Assembly: GCA_965373045.1 (NCBI GenBank) | Contig: CBDVEQ010000031.1 | Location: 1 to 17,517, forward strand | Reading direction: 5' to 3' | Origin: DAOVDI01 sp965373045 | GTDB lineage: Bacteria > Acidobacteriota > Aminicenantia > Aminicenantales > Aminicenantaceae | Length of the DNA stretch: 17,517 bases | Part shown: in pieces, positions 1-7,744 of the stretch | Layout: each line of letters starts with the position of its first letter | How positions within the stretch are numbered: the stretch's first letter is position 1 | The notes under the pieces: model-generated | Seen by the model: the letters and a program-made list of their open reading frames with translations, nothing else | What the model was told of the DNA's origin: nothing | Database searches by the model: none | Translations under genes and position numbers: made by a program

Positions 1-331
1 CACGTTTTCTGCCGGCGGTTCCCATTTGGTTTCTTAATTTTTCATTTCGAATCAGCTCCAAAATGGCCTGGGACAGACTTTTGACATCACCGGTTTTCAC
101 AATAAGCCCTGTCGTCCCGTCTTCTACGGACTCGAGATTTCCTCCTAATGCAGAAACAATCATCGGCTTTGATGAGGCCATGGCTTCCAGTAAGAGCCGG
201 GAGAGACCTTCAGGATGTGTCGAGGGCAAGACAACAATATCCAAAAGGTTTATCAATGGGGGAATATCTTCCCGAAACCCAGTAAATATAACCGTTTTCT
301 CTCTTCCCAATACTTGGACTAGATCAATCAA
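1..331 (-). pseudogene. C-terminal part of a GT4 glycosyltransferase, cut off by an in-frame stop and by the window edge
   Basis: Reading on from the TAA at 332-334 in the same frame gives 110 further open codons to the window edge, with clear GT4 C-terminal sequence. It includes VIFTGFREDIP, then LDIVVLPSTHPEGLSRLLLE with the two glutamates of the EX7E nucleotide-sugar site, then EAMASSKP and a DGTTGLIV segment. These are the usual donor-binding landmarks of the second Rossmann domain, and they continue the protein encoded at 332-1042 without a shift of frame. No Shine-Dalgarno sequence is seen for a separate start, so this is the downstream half of a broken gene, or of one rescued by readthrough. 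The true 3' end lies outside the window. Confidence 0.8.
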
Positions 332-1042
332 TTATGTTCTGTAGACTTTTTTTCCGTCCCCAATAATAATGAATTTTGGGTAAACTCGTAAGATTCTTGC
401 TGCAGCCTTTAATAATAGGTCATGCCCTTTACTCGGAATCAATTGGCCGGCTGTCCCGATCAGGATGTTATCTCGCTCTATTCCCAATTCTTTTTTTAAT
501 TTCTCCTTCGGATGCTGCTGCCCGTATTCCTCCAAGTTGATACCATTATAGATGACGACAATCTTTTTTGACTTTGGAGCGGCTTTTTCCAATCTTTTTT
601 CAACGGCTTTTGAAACAGCAATCACTTTATGTGCTAAAGAAGTTAGAGTTCTATCATATCGCTTTATTTCTGGTTCGCTGACCCGGACATGCCAAACGAG
701 AGGGATCTTTGTCAGTCTTGCCGCGATACCGGCATAGAATGTTTGTCGAGGAGCATCGGTATGAATGAGATCGATGTCGTTCTGTTTGATAAATTTGAAA
801 AGCTTCCGGATTGTAGTGGTAAAAGAAAAAATGTTGGGGATTTTTAAGCTCCCTGTTTTCATCAGAGATGTCTCAATCCCCAGTTTCTCGACCTTCTTTA
901 TGAAATTTCCATAGGTTGGACAGATGAGAAAAGGTTTATATTTGTTTCGATCGAGTCTTTCTAAAAGGAGAAAAAGGCTTTTCTGACCTCCTCCGAGCAT
1001 TTCACCAGACATAGAAATAAACAACAGGTTAGATTTTTTCAT
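332..1042 (-). CDS. GT4 family glycosyltransferase, N-terminal part, ended by a premature in-frame TAA
   Basis: The 236-residue product begins MKKSNLLFISMSGEMLGGGQ, a typical GT4 acceptor-domain start with a glycine-rich loop after strand 1. It continues through NDIDLIHTDAPRQ, HKVIAVSKAVEKRL, VVIYNGI and GTAGQLIPSKGHDLLLKAA, and stops shortly after FIIIGDG. GT4 enzymes are usually 350-400 residues, and the donor-site EX7E motif is missing from this part. That motif is found just beyond the stop, in the same frame (1-331). As written the truncated product should not be catalytic, because the C-terminal donor-binding half is missing. The start overlaps the stop of the preceding GT4 gene by ATGA. 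This is the last visible gene of the operon, where loss of one glycosyltransferase would shorten or alter the repeat unit. A sequencing error at one base is an alternative. Confidence 0.82.
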   Translation of the reverse strand: MKKSNLLFISMSGEMLGGGQKSLFLLLERLDRNKYKPFLICPTYGNFIKKVEKLGIETSLMKTGSLKIPNIFSFTTTIRKLFKFIKQNDIDLIHTDAPRQTFYAGIAARLTKIPLVWHVRVSEPEIKRYDRTLTSLAHKVIAVSKAVEKRLEKAAPKSKKIVVIYNGINLEEYGQQHPKEKLKKELGIERDNILIGTAGQLIPSKGHDLLLKAAARILRVYPKFIIIGDGKKVYRT

Positions 1043-2169
1043 CGAGACTCACTTTTTTGGTTGAATAAATTTCGATACAAATTTTCTATGTCCGAAATCA
1101 TTCTCTTAGTTGTGAATTTATCTATGATCCTTAACCGTCCCAGTCTGCCCATCTCCTTGGCCTTTCCAGGGTGAAACAAAAGTTCAATGACGGCTTTGGC
1201 AATGGCCTCCGCGTTCTGTGGTGGAATGAGAATGCCTGTTTTGCCGTTATCGACAACTTCAGGTATGCCGCCGATATCGGTGGCCACAACAGGCTTTTCA
1301 ACGGCCATGGCCTCGATAATAGAAATTCCCAGTCCTTCCCTGGAAGAGGAGGGAAGCACAAAGATGTCCATTAAGTTTAGAAGTTCAGGTATATTTTTTC
1401 GTGTTCCTGTGAAAATAACGTTGGAAGAAATTTTTAAATTATTCGCCTGGTCTTCCAATTTTTCCTTTAGACCTCCGTCTCCTACGAAAAGGAACTTAGT
1501 TGAGGAGAAGGTTTCCAGAATTTTCCGAGCGGCAAGCAACACGTATTTGTGTCCTTTGTGTGGAGTCAAAGATGAGACCGTTCCTATGACTGGATCGTCG
1601 GGCTCTATCCCAAGTTCCATTTTTGCGGCCGAAACGTTATTAAAATGGGAAAACCTCTCTTCATCCACACCATTGTAGATAACAACCGTTTTAGAGAGAT
1701 CGATTTTTTCATTGTTCGTCACAAAATCTCTGACTGCTTCGGAACAACAGATGATCGTTTGGGTATGTTTGCTTAGTAATTTTTCGATAAAAAGGTTTCT
1801 TTTTTTGTAATCCCAATAAGTGCTGTGCACATGATTGAAAATGACAGGAACACGGGCATATTTTGCTGCGATTCTTCCGATCACGGAGGCAAAATAGCCA
1901 TGGGTGTGGACGATATCCGGATTTTCTTTTTTTAACAGAGTTGTAAGTTTTAAGATGTTTACAGGATTAAAATAGCTTGAAATCCCTAAAATCTTGACCG
2001 CAGCTCCCTTTTCCTGCAGTTCATCGGCGATAGAACCTCCTCTTGCAATACACCAGATTTGAGTTTCGAATTTCCCCCTGTCTAAATCCTGATTTATATC
2101 AGCTATGACCTTTTCCGCTCCACCTACTTTGAGATCTTCAACCAGTTGAAGGACTTTTATCTTTTTCAT
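1039..2169 (-). CDS. GT4 family glycosyltransferase
   Basis: The 376-residue protein has full GT4 length and a GT-B architecture. The N-terminal acceptor domain starts KVLQLVEDLKVGGAEKVI (residues 5-22), with the GGAE loop seen in many exopolysaccharide transferases, and has PDIVHTHGYFASVIGRIAA around 84-102. The donor domain has VVIYNGVD (162-169), GTVSSLTPHKGHKYVLLAA (196-214), FVGDGGLKEKL, and the EX7E pair Glu278/Glu286 within REGLGISIIEAM. It should act in the cytoplasm, moving a sugar from a nucleotide donor to a lipid-linked acceptor; donor and acceptor cannot be read from sequence. The start overlaps the upstream stop by ATGA, and the preceding 20 bases contain no Shine-Dalgarno sequence, so its translation probably depends on coupling to the CgeB-like gene. 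The next GT4 gene downstream resembles it in overall motif order. Confidence 0.92.
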   Translation of the reverse strand: MKKIKVLQLVEDLKVGGAEKVIADINQDLDRGKFETQIWCIARGGSIADELQEKGAAVKILGISSYFNPVNILKLTTLLKKENPDIVHTHGYFASVIGRIAAKYARVPVIFNHVHSTYWDYKKRNLFIEKLLSKHTQTIICCSEAVRDFVTNNEKIDLSKTVVIYNGVDEERFSHFNNVSAAKMELGIEPDDPVIGTVSSLTPHKGHKYVLLAARKILETFSSTKFLFVGDGGLKEKLEDQANNLKISSNVIFTGTRKNIPELLNLMDIFVLPSSSREGLGISIIEAMAVEKPVVATDIGGIPEVVDNGKTGILIPPQNAEAIAKAVIELLFHPGKAKEMGRLGRLRIIDKFTTKRMISDIENLYRNLFNQKSESR

Positions 2170-3176
2170 GTTTTTTCAAAATTTATTGTTTGAATCAGTT
2201 TTTCTATCCTGTGGACAAAAGTATGGTTTTGGACAGCTGCTTCGTACCCTTGAAGGGCGATTTGTTCTCTTTCTTTCGAATGGTTCAAATAGTAATCAAT
2301 TTTCTTCCTGAGGTCCTTAATGTCTTTGAAAACTGCCAAATGTTTTCCGTCTTCAAAAAGGGATGTGATATCTCGTTGAGCATCGACCAAGAGGAAGCTT
2401 TTGCAGGCAAGAGTCTCATAAACTTTGGGACTAGCTTGATAGCAGGGGGTTTTCCCATCTTGATAATGAATGACCAAAATTATTTTGCTGCTGCACAAAA
2501 TCTTTGTCCAATCTTCCGGTTTGAGTTGAATGTCTATGGCTGAATGTCTTAATGGAGATCCATGAGGCAGTTTATCCCATCCAGGCCCCCATAGTTTGAG
2601 GTTAAAATCGCTTATTTCCTCGAAAATCTGATATCGATTAGGATAGAATGAACCCACAAAAGTTATATCGCTGCCCCACTTTTTTTTCTCTTCCATGGTC
2701 ACATCAACAGGCTTATGAAGCTCGGGATCACAGGCAAAAGGAAGCCAGTGGGTGTTTTCTATTCCCGCACCGGCTAAAAGTTGCTGTGCTTCTGTTCCTC
2801 CGCAAAAAACGAAGTCATAGAAAGGTGCCGCGTTTATGACAGGCTTAAAATCTATGGGTGGATCTATCGTCCAGAGGGCGGTCTTAATCCCTCTGCCTTT
2901 TATTTTTTCGACTGTCTCGGGCAATATTCGGTGTCCTCCGGTAACAAGACAGAGATCCGGATTGTTGTGAAAAGCAAGAGAGAAAAATTTATTATTGAGT
3001 CTTTTTAAATCCCAGTTCTGCAAAAATTGTACTCTTTTTCGTAATCTGCCTGGAATCATAAATGCCCGGTCCTCAAAAGAGAAAAGAGAGTGTCCTAATC
3101 TCTCTATGGCCTTTTCCATATACTCGGTTATCGTCACAAAATTGGGATTATGATATCCGGAAAAAAGGATTTTCAT
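2166..3176 (-). CDS. CgeB-like glycosyltransferase
   Basis: The 336-residue protein begins KILFSGYHNPNF and lacks the GT4 EX7E motif. Its pattern fits the CgeB / Glyco_trans_1_2 group: NNPDLCLVTGGHRILPE in the N-terminal half, a WTIDPP segment where relatives carry a W..DDP stretch, then DITFVGSFYPNRYQIFEEI followed by LKLWGPGWDKLP, and near the C-terminus SPKVYETLACKSFLLVDAQ with LFEDGKHLAVFKDIKDL. CgeB proteins were named from Bacillus spore maturation, but relatives are common in polysaccharide loci and are presumed glycosyltransferases. It sits between two GT4 genes and overlaps both by ATGA. A good ribosome site (AGGGG) lies just before its start. The role is inferred as adding one residue of the repeat unit; the sugar is unknown. 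Confidence 0.85.
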   Translation of the reverse strand: MKILFSGYHNPNFVTITEYMEKAIERLGHSLFSFEDRAFMIPGRLRKRVQFLQNWDLKRLNNKFFSLAFHNNPDLCLVTGGHRILPETVEKIKGRGIKTALWTIDPPIDFKPVINAAPFYDFVFCGGTEAQQLLAGAGIENTHWLPFACDPELHKPVDVTMEEKKKWGSDITFVGSFYPNRYQIFEEISDFNLKLWGPGWDKLPHGSPLRHSAIDIQLKPEDWTKILCSSKIILVIHYQDGKTPCYQASPKVYETLACKSFLLVDAQRDITSLFEDGKHLAVFKDIKDLRKKIDYYLNHSKEREQIALQGYEAAVQNHTFVHRIEKLIQTINFEKT

Positions 3177-4324
3177 CTTTCCCCTGCTTCTTTATAGACA
3201 TTCAAGGTCTCTCTAGCTGTCCTTTCCCAAGAGAAGAATTTGGACCGCTGGAGACCCTTTGCACTGTATTCTTGACGCAAACCGCTGTCTTCGATGAGTG
3301 TTGTCATCGCTTGAGCGATGTCCTCCACATCTTCAGGATTGAAGAATATCCCCGCTTTTTGGACGACTTCTCTGAAAACAGGAATGTTGGAGGCAGCAAG
3401 AGGACACCCACAGGCCATGGCTTCGACGGCTGAGATTCCGAATCCCTCTAATAGGGAAGGGTAAATGAAGAATTCGGCTCCATTATAAAGATAAACGACA
3501 TCTTCGTCTGAGATATAGCCCGTGAAAATAATCTCGTTTTCCAATCCCATTTGATGGATTTTTGGGAGTATTGCATCGTGCCCCCAGCTTTTTTGTCCGA
3601 CAAGCACCAGTTTGTGGGGAATTTTAAGATGCCGTTTTACAGAGCTGAAGGCCTCAAGCAAACGAGGTAGATTCTTATTCCAACTGGCTCCACCTGTATA
3701 GAGGATGAATTTTTCTCTAATGCCAAGAGAATTCAATTTCTGTTTTAGAAAAGAATTATCTTCGACGGGATGGAAGATATTGCCCGCGGCTAGAGGAATA
3801 ACTCTTATTTTTTCCTTCTGGAATTGATATTCCTCTATGAGATTATCTTTTGTAAAAGTCGAATCGGTAATAACAAGGAAGGCCTTCTTGGGGGCTTCCT
3901 TTAACATATTGGAAATTTTTTCTATTCCTTGCCGATCATGTTCAAAAATGCGGTATTTTTCAGGCGTGACCTGATGGATGGTAACAATCCATTTGCATTT
4001 TTTTAGAGGGAGTGTCTCAACTCCAAAAGGTGAATGAAAAACATCAATCTTTTTGAGTATAAAATCTAGAGAAGGGAATTGGAATGTATTCCAGAATAAA
4101 TTGAGTATTTTGCTCGGAATGTGAAACACTCTGTTTTCGACATGGGGAAAGTTGAATTCACTGATAATCTTTTTTCTCTTCTCTCTTTCCCGCATAAAAT
4201 TATAATAAAGTACATACGTGTTTTCTTTATCCAGTTTGAGTAGGTTCTTTATGAGATTGTAAGCATATTGAGCGCCCCCTCTTCTGACTCCGAGAAGGAG
4301 GTTGGCATCGATTCCTATTCTCAT
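3173..4324 (-). CDS. GT4 family glycosyltransferase (mannosyltransferase-like motif set)
   Basis: The 383-residue protein starts MRIGIDANLLLGVRRGGAQYAYNLIKNLL. This 'GIDA ... GG.. Y..NL' opening is common in a GT4 subgroup that includes many mannosyl- and rhamnosyltransferases. Further landmarks are DVFHSPFGVETLPLKK (94-109), ITDSTFTKDNLIEEY (152-166), VIPLAAG, the donor-domain loop YTGGASWNKNLPRLLEAF (209-226), IIFTGYISDEDVVYLYNGA and the EX7E pair Glu293/Glu301 in LEGFGISAVEAMACGCP. It should be a cytoplasmic GT-B enzyme working on lipid-linked intermediates. The start overlaps the upstream GT4 stop by ATGA and the stop overlaps the CgeB-like start the same way. The mannosyltransferase leaning is a family tendency only; the actual sugar is not shown. 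Confidence 0.92.
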   Translation of the reverse strand: MRIGIDANLLLGVRRGGAQYAYNLIKNLLKLDKENTYVLYYNFMREREKRKKIISEFNFPHVENRVFHIPSKILNLFWNTFQFPSLDFILKKIDVFHSPFGVETLPLKKCKWIVTIHQVTPEKYRIFEHDRQGIEKISNMLKEAPKKAFLVITDSTFTKDNLIEEYQFQKEKIRVIPLAAGNIFHPVEDNSFLKQKLNSLGIREKFILYTGGASWNKNLPRLLEAFSSVKRHLKIPHKLVLVGQKSWGHDAILPKIHQMGLENEIIFTGYISDEDVVYLYNGAEFFIYPSLLEGFGISAVEAMACGCPLAASNIPVFREVVQKAGIFFNPEDVEDIAQAMTTLIEDSGLRQEYSAKGLQRSKFFSWERTARETLNVYKEAGER

Positions 4325-5496
4325 TGTATCAATCCATTAAAAATCTTGAGAAGACTTTCAATATGTTTGTCTTTAGTAAAAAGATTTTTAAATTTTATTT
4401 CCGCTTCCTTGCCCATTTGGATGGCTTTCTCCTTATTAAAATAAAGAATTTTTACTTTTTCAGCTAATTCGTCGATATTATTTCTTTCCACTAAAAAACC
4501 GTTGGCCCCATCTTCCAGCCAATCCGAAATCCCCCCGACATCATAGGCAATGACTGGTTTTTTGTAGGACATAGCTTCAATCCCCACGATTCCAAAAGGC
4601 TCTGGCCACAGGGATGGAACAACGAGTGCCAGGCAGTTGAGGTAATGCTCACGTAATCTTTCCTGCGAACGCCAACCCAGAAACTCTATACGGTGGCCCA
4701 GTTTATTTTGGGAAATCAGTTTTTCGATTTCACTCTTGTAATCTCCTTCTCCGATGACGACAAGTTTTAGTCCATCCGGACATGCTTTCAACGCCATCAG
4801 CAGATGTTGGAGCCCCTTGGTTTCATGGATTCGACCCACAAACAAAATGAAGTTATTAAAATTGACCTGGTCGTAGTTTACAGATTCTGTATAATAAGGT
4901 ATCACTTCTATACGATCCGGGGAAAACTCATTCTGGATGAGACAGGCTTTCATGTAAAAACTGGCCACAATCAGTTTGTCTAATTGTCTGTTAATCTTCA
5001 ACTGTTTTTTGTTAAACCTCCATTTTCTAAAAGAAATCCATGGGTTGCGAGAAATGCATCTGTTGGAATAGGCGTTGAAAATGCAGCGAAGGCCTACTGG
5101 ATAAGGGCAGATTATATTTTTTGAAGGAAGGATTTTCCTCCAATTGAGACAGAAGAGGCTTAAATCATGAACAAATCTCACGACAGGTTTTTGCCGCGAT
5201 AAATGTTGGATGAGATAGGGATTCTTTACATTATGGACATATATAATATCGGGATTCTCTTCTTGAACGATTGTATCCAATTTTTTTTTATCCCTTTTGT
5301 TGATGGAATTTTCTTCAATGATAGCAGGCAAAAAATACTCTCCTCTTCCTTTAATCTTGAGAGTCTCTTGAGTTTCTTGTCCGTAGACAACACAAATTTT
5401 ATGACCCAGGCTTTCAAGGCGTTCGGAAAGACTTAAGACATACTGTTCCGCACCTCCGAGGTATTGATAATAATCACAGACCTGTAATATTTTCAT
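4321..5496 (-). CDS. GT4 family glycosyltransferase with an internal cysteine cluster
   Basis: The 391-residue protein opens MKILQVCDYYQYLGGAEQYV and has the GT4 layout: PDIIYVHNV (82-90), FILFVGRIHETKGLQHLLMAL (216-236), VVIGEGDYKSEIEKL (246-260) and the EX7E pair Glu299/Glu307 in PEPFGIVGIEAMSYKKP. Between the strand ending VRFVHD and the interdomain region, residues 116-147 hold four cysteines (116, 130, 138, 147), including CPYPVGLRC. This kind of Cys-rich insert occurs in a subset of GT4 enzymes and may bind a metal or form a structural clamp. The start is ATG at 5494-5496, 31 bp after the radical SAM gene. It is the first of five consecutive glycosyltransferase genes and overlaps the next by ATGA. 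Donor and acceptor sugars are not identifiable. Confidence 0.92.
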   Translation of the reverse strand: MKILQVCDYYQYLGGAEQYVLSLSERLESLGHKICVVYGQETQETLKIKGRGEYFLPAIIEENSINKRDKKKLDTIVQEENPDIIYVHNVKNPYLIQHLSRQKPVVRFVHDLSLFCLNWRKILPSKNIICPYPVGLRCIFNAYSNRCISRNPWISFRKWRFNKKQLKINRQLDKLIVASFYMKACLIQNEFSPDRIEVIPYYTESVNYDQVNFNNFILFVGRIHETKGLQHLLMALKACPDGLKLVVIGEGDYKSEIEKLISQNKLGHRIEFLGWRSQERLREHYLNCLALVVPSLWPEPFGIVGIEAMSYKKPVIAYDVGGISDWLEDGANGFLVERNNIDELAEKVKILYFNKEKAIQMGKEAEIKFKNLFTKDKHIESLLKIFNGLIQ

Positions 5497-5527
5497 ATTT
5501 TCTGAGAATATTTTCTCTGGAATGATC

Positions 5528-6958
5528 TCATATTACCCATTTTTCAAACCATAATAGAATTCCTTTGACGATCTCTTTCACTCGTTGTTTAGCACCATAT
5601 TTTTTTATTCTCTCCCTCTGCAAACTTTTCCTCATTTGAACGGATTTGTTCACATACCTGGATATTCTTTTTAATCTGTTTATGGACAAATGTTCATTTC
5701 GCATCACAGGGATATAACCCGTCATATGATCAAGTTTTCTATCTTCAATAACATTGTTTTCTTCTGCCCACTGAAACAGGGGAGTTCCCGGATAGGGGAT
5801 AGCAAAAGTAAATTGAATTTGTGAACAGTCGTAGGCCTTGGCCAAACAAATCGTCTTGAGAAGATCCTTTTTTCTGTCCCCCGGGAGTCCGATGATAAAA
5901 AAACAAAACGTGTGAATATTTAATTCCCTGCACAAATTGATAATTTTCAAGTTTTGTTTTGTATGTTGCGCTTTTCGTCCCATCCTGCTGAGAGTTTTCT
6001 CCGAGCTGCTTTCTATGCCTAAATTTATCCCGCAGCATCCCGCTTTGGCCATCACCCTGATCAACTCTTCGTCTAGAGTATCAATTCTTGTCTCACAGCG
6101 CCAATGGAAATTGAGTTTTTTGGTAAAAATACCCTGACAGATCTGGAAAACTCTTTTTTTATCAAGAGTGAATTCCGGATCTCGAAAGAGGACGTTTTTG
6201 ATCCCTAAGGTTTTTACGATAAAATCCAATTCCTCGAGCACATTCTCACGGGAGCGCTTACGCCATTTTGAACCCTGGACCAAAGGATAAGGACAGTAGC
6301 CGCATGAAAACGGACATCCCCTGGAAGTCAAAACGGGCAGAAATGAGTTGTTTTCGGGAAATTGGGGCTGTGGCAGGATATATGTTTCAAAGGGCATCGA
6401 TTCCCAATCCGGTATTGGAAGTTGATCTAAATTTTGAATGGCGTCGCGGGGATTGTTCCGGATGATGATTCCTTTCTTATCTTTGTACCAGATGCCTTCT
6501 GTTTCTGCTAATCCCTTCGTAAAAATATCCACGAATGTGAACTCAGGTTCACCCAACACAATAACGTCAACATACTCTCTGTCTATCGTTTCTTGAAGAT
6601 TCAGTGATACATAAGGACCGAAAATTATTATCCTGGCTTGAGTTTCTTCCTTGATTTTCTGGGCCGTGTCCATATCATAGGAGTAAGTCGGTAAGGACGT
6701 ACGTAAAGCCACGGTCACTGCTTGACCTCCTGCCATTTTTTTTATCCCTGTCACAAGGTTTTTGACATCATAATCCTGCCCGAGACAGTCGATAACATGG
6801 AATGGAATGTCTGCTTCTCTGAGACAGGCTGCCGTATAGGGAAGATCGATTGGAGGAACCTTGGCCCCACCTTTTTCGTACAGTTGACCTAGCCCTCCCA
6901 TCATATCCTTATTTGAGACTTTACCGGGGGGATTGGGTGGATTCACTAAAACGATCAT
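5528..6958 (-). CDS. B12-binding domain radical SAM protein (second of two)
   Basis: The 476-residue protein starts at the ATG at 6956-6958 (MIVLVNPPNPPG), which overlaps the SDR stop as ATGA. An upstream in-frame start at 7054 would add 32 Ser/Lys-rich residues read out of frame through the SDR end, and is rejected. Residues 1-150 look like a cobalamin-binding Rossmann domain (LVNPPNPP; IPFHVIDCLG; YVDVIVLGEPEFTF). The radical SAM core has the CX3CX2C cluster Cys215/Cys219/Cys222 in TSRGCPFSCGYCPYP, then FRDPEFTLDKKR, a GINLGIESSSEKTLSRM stretch and a FFIIGLPGD segment. Family knowledge: such enzymes use methylcobalamin/SAM for methylations or rearrangements of unactivated carbons, with very diverse substrates. 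The C-terminus is basic and amphipathic (VKEIVKGILLWFEKWVI), suggesting membrane contact. The substrate is unknown; the setting suggests a glycan or polyprenyl-linked intermediate. Confidence 0.9.
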   Translation of the reverse strand: MIVLVNPPNPPGKVSNKDMMGGLGQLYEKGGAKVPPIDLPYTAACLREADIPFHVIDCLGQDYDVKNLVTGIKKMAGGQAVTVALRTSLPTYSYDMDTAQKIKEETQARIIIFGPYVSLNLQETIDREYVDVIVLGEPEFTFVDIFTKGLAETEGIWYKDKKGIIIRNNPRDAIQNLDQLPIPDWESMPFETYILPQPQFPENNSFLPVLTSRGCPFSCGYCPYPLVQGSKWRKRSRENVLEELDFIVKTLGIKNVLFRDPEFTLDKKRVFQICQGIFTKKLNFHWRCETRIDTLDEELIRVMAKAGCCGINLGIESSSEKTLSRMGRKAQHTKQNLKIINLCRELNIHTFCFFIIGLPGDRKKDLLKTICLAKAYDCSQIQFTFAIPYPGTPLFQWAEENNVIEDRKLDHMTGYIPVMRNEHLSINRLKRISRYVNKSVQMRKSLQRERIKKYGAKQRVKEIVKGILLWFEKWVI

Positions 6959-7737
6959 AGATATTTGATTATCCTCTTTACGACTTTTCTTTTTTTGTTT
7001 TCTTTCTGAAAGTGTCGATGAAAAAAAGTTAAAGGTTTTAGACGAATTTCGCAAATCTGTGACTTCGCGCCTGAATCGATAAGAAGTCCGACACGATCCG
7101 CAATATCTTCAGGTTTGAGCATATTTGACTTGTCTGTTAAGGAAACATTGATGTTGTTGGCAAAAGTGGTGTCCACGATATCCGGACACACAGCAAAGAC
7201 TTTAATGTTAGAGGGCTTTGCCTCCAGGGCCAAAACTTCAGTCAAACCATTCACTCCAAATTTAGATGCGCAGTAGGTCCCACATTTTGAATATCCTCTT
7301 AATCCACAGACTGAAGAAATGTTGATTATTATGCCATTTTTCTGTCTCATCATTTGAGGCAAGACGGCTTTTGAACACAGATAGACGCTTTTTAAATTGA
7401 TGTCGATCATCTTTTGCCAGTCATCCAATTTTGAATCGACAATCGAGCCGAAGGCTCCAACAGCGGCATTGTTGACTAAAATGTTTATCCGGCCAAATCG
7501 CTCCAAAGTGCGCGAGATCAATGTGTTGACGTGATCGTTTTGAGAGACATCTGTTTTGACAGCAAGGCAGTCGATTTTGTGCTTCGAGCAGAGCCGTTCA
7601 AATAACTCGGTGATATTTTTTTCGTTCCGCGAGACACCGACAAGATTGATCCTACGGGCCGCCAAAGACTCAGCAATGGCTTTTCCAATCCCCTTGGTGA
7701 TTCCCGTGATAATGGCGATTCTCTGAATGTTTTTCAT
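6955..7737 (-). CDS. Short-chain dehydrogenase/reductase (classical SDR)
   Basis: The 260-residue protein has the classical SDR signature: cofactor loop TGITKGIG (11-18), a LVNNAAVG segment (87-94), and the catalytic tetrad Asn114, Ser142 (in NISSVCG), Tyr155 and Lys159 (YCASK). The usual PG motif after the active site is PD here (CPDIVDT). It should be an NAD(P)(H)-dependent oxidoreductase acting on a hydroxyl or keto group. Sequence alone does not separate sugar, lipid or acyl substrates, and the fold resembles FabG-like reductases more than the extended SDRs that make nucleotide sugars. It lies 7 bp after one radical SAM gene and overlaps the other by ATGA, so the three probably act together. 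The final 15 residues are strongly basic and end VVKRIIKYL, unusual for a soluble SDR and similar to the tail of the upstream radical SAM protein. Confidence 0.93.
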   Translation of the reverse strand: MKNIQRIAIITGITKGIGKAIAESLAARRINLVGVSRNEKNITELFERLCSKHKIDCLAVKTDVSQNDHVNTLISRTLERFGRINILVNNAAVGAFGSIVDSKLDDWQKMIDINLKSVYLCSKAVLPQMMRQKNGIIINISSVCGLRGYSKCGTYCASKFGVNGLTEVLALEAKPSNIKVFAVCPDIVDTTFANNINVSLTDKSNMLKPEDIADRVGLLIDSGAKSQICEIRLKPLTFFHRHFQKENKKRKVVKRIIKYL

Positions 7738-7744
7738 TTCTGAT

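Noticed and set aside
332..355. Slippage on the seven-A run as a way round the TAA
   Set aside because: The sequence after the stop is in the same frame as before it, so a shift of one base would lose the correct frame rather than rescue it.
5501..5518. Small inverted repeat GAGAA...TTCTC between the radical SAM gene and the GT4 gene
   Set aside because: A five-pair AT-rich stem with a four-base loop and no T-run in a 31-bp gap is not distinguishable from chance.
5528..7054. Upstream start giving a 508-residue radical SAM protein
   Set aside because: The extra 32 residues are Ser/Lys-rich, unlike the family, and overlap 100 bases of the SDR gene. The ATG at 6956-6958 begins the typical MIVLVNPP and makes the ATGA overlap seen at the other junctions.
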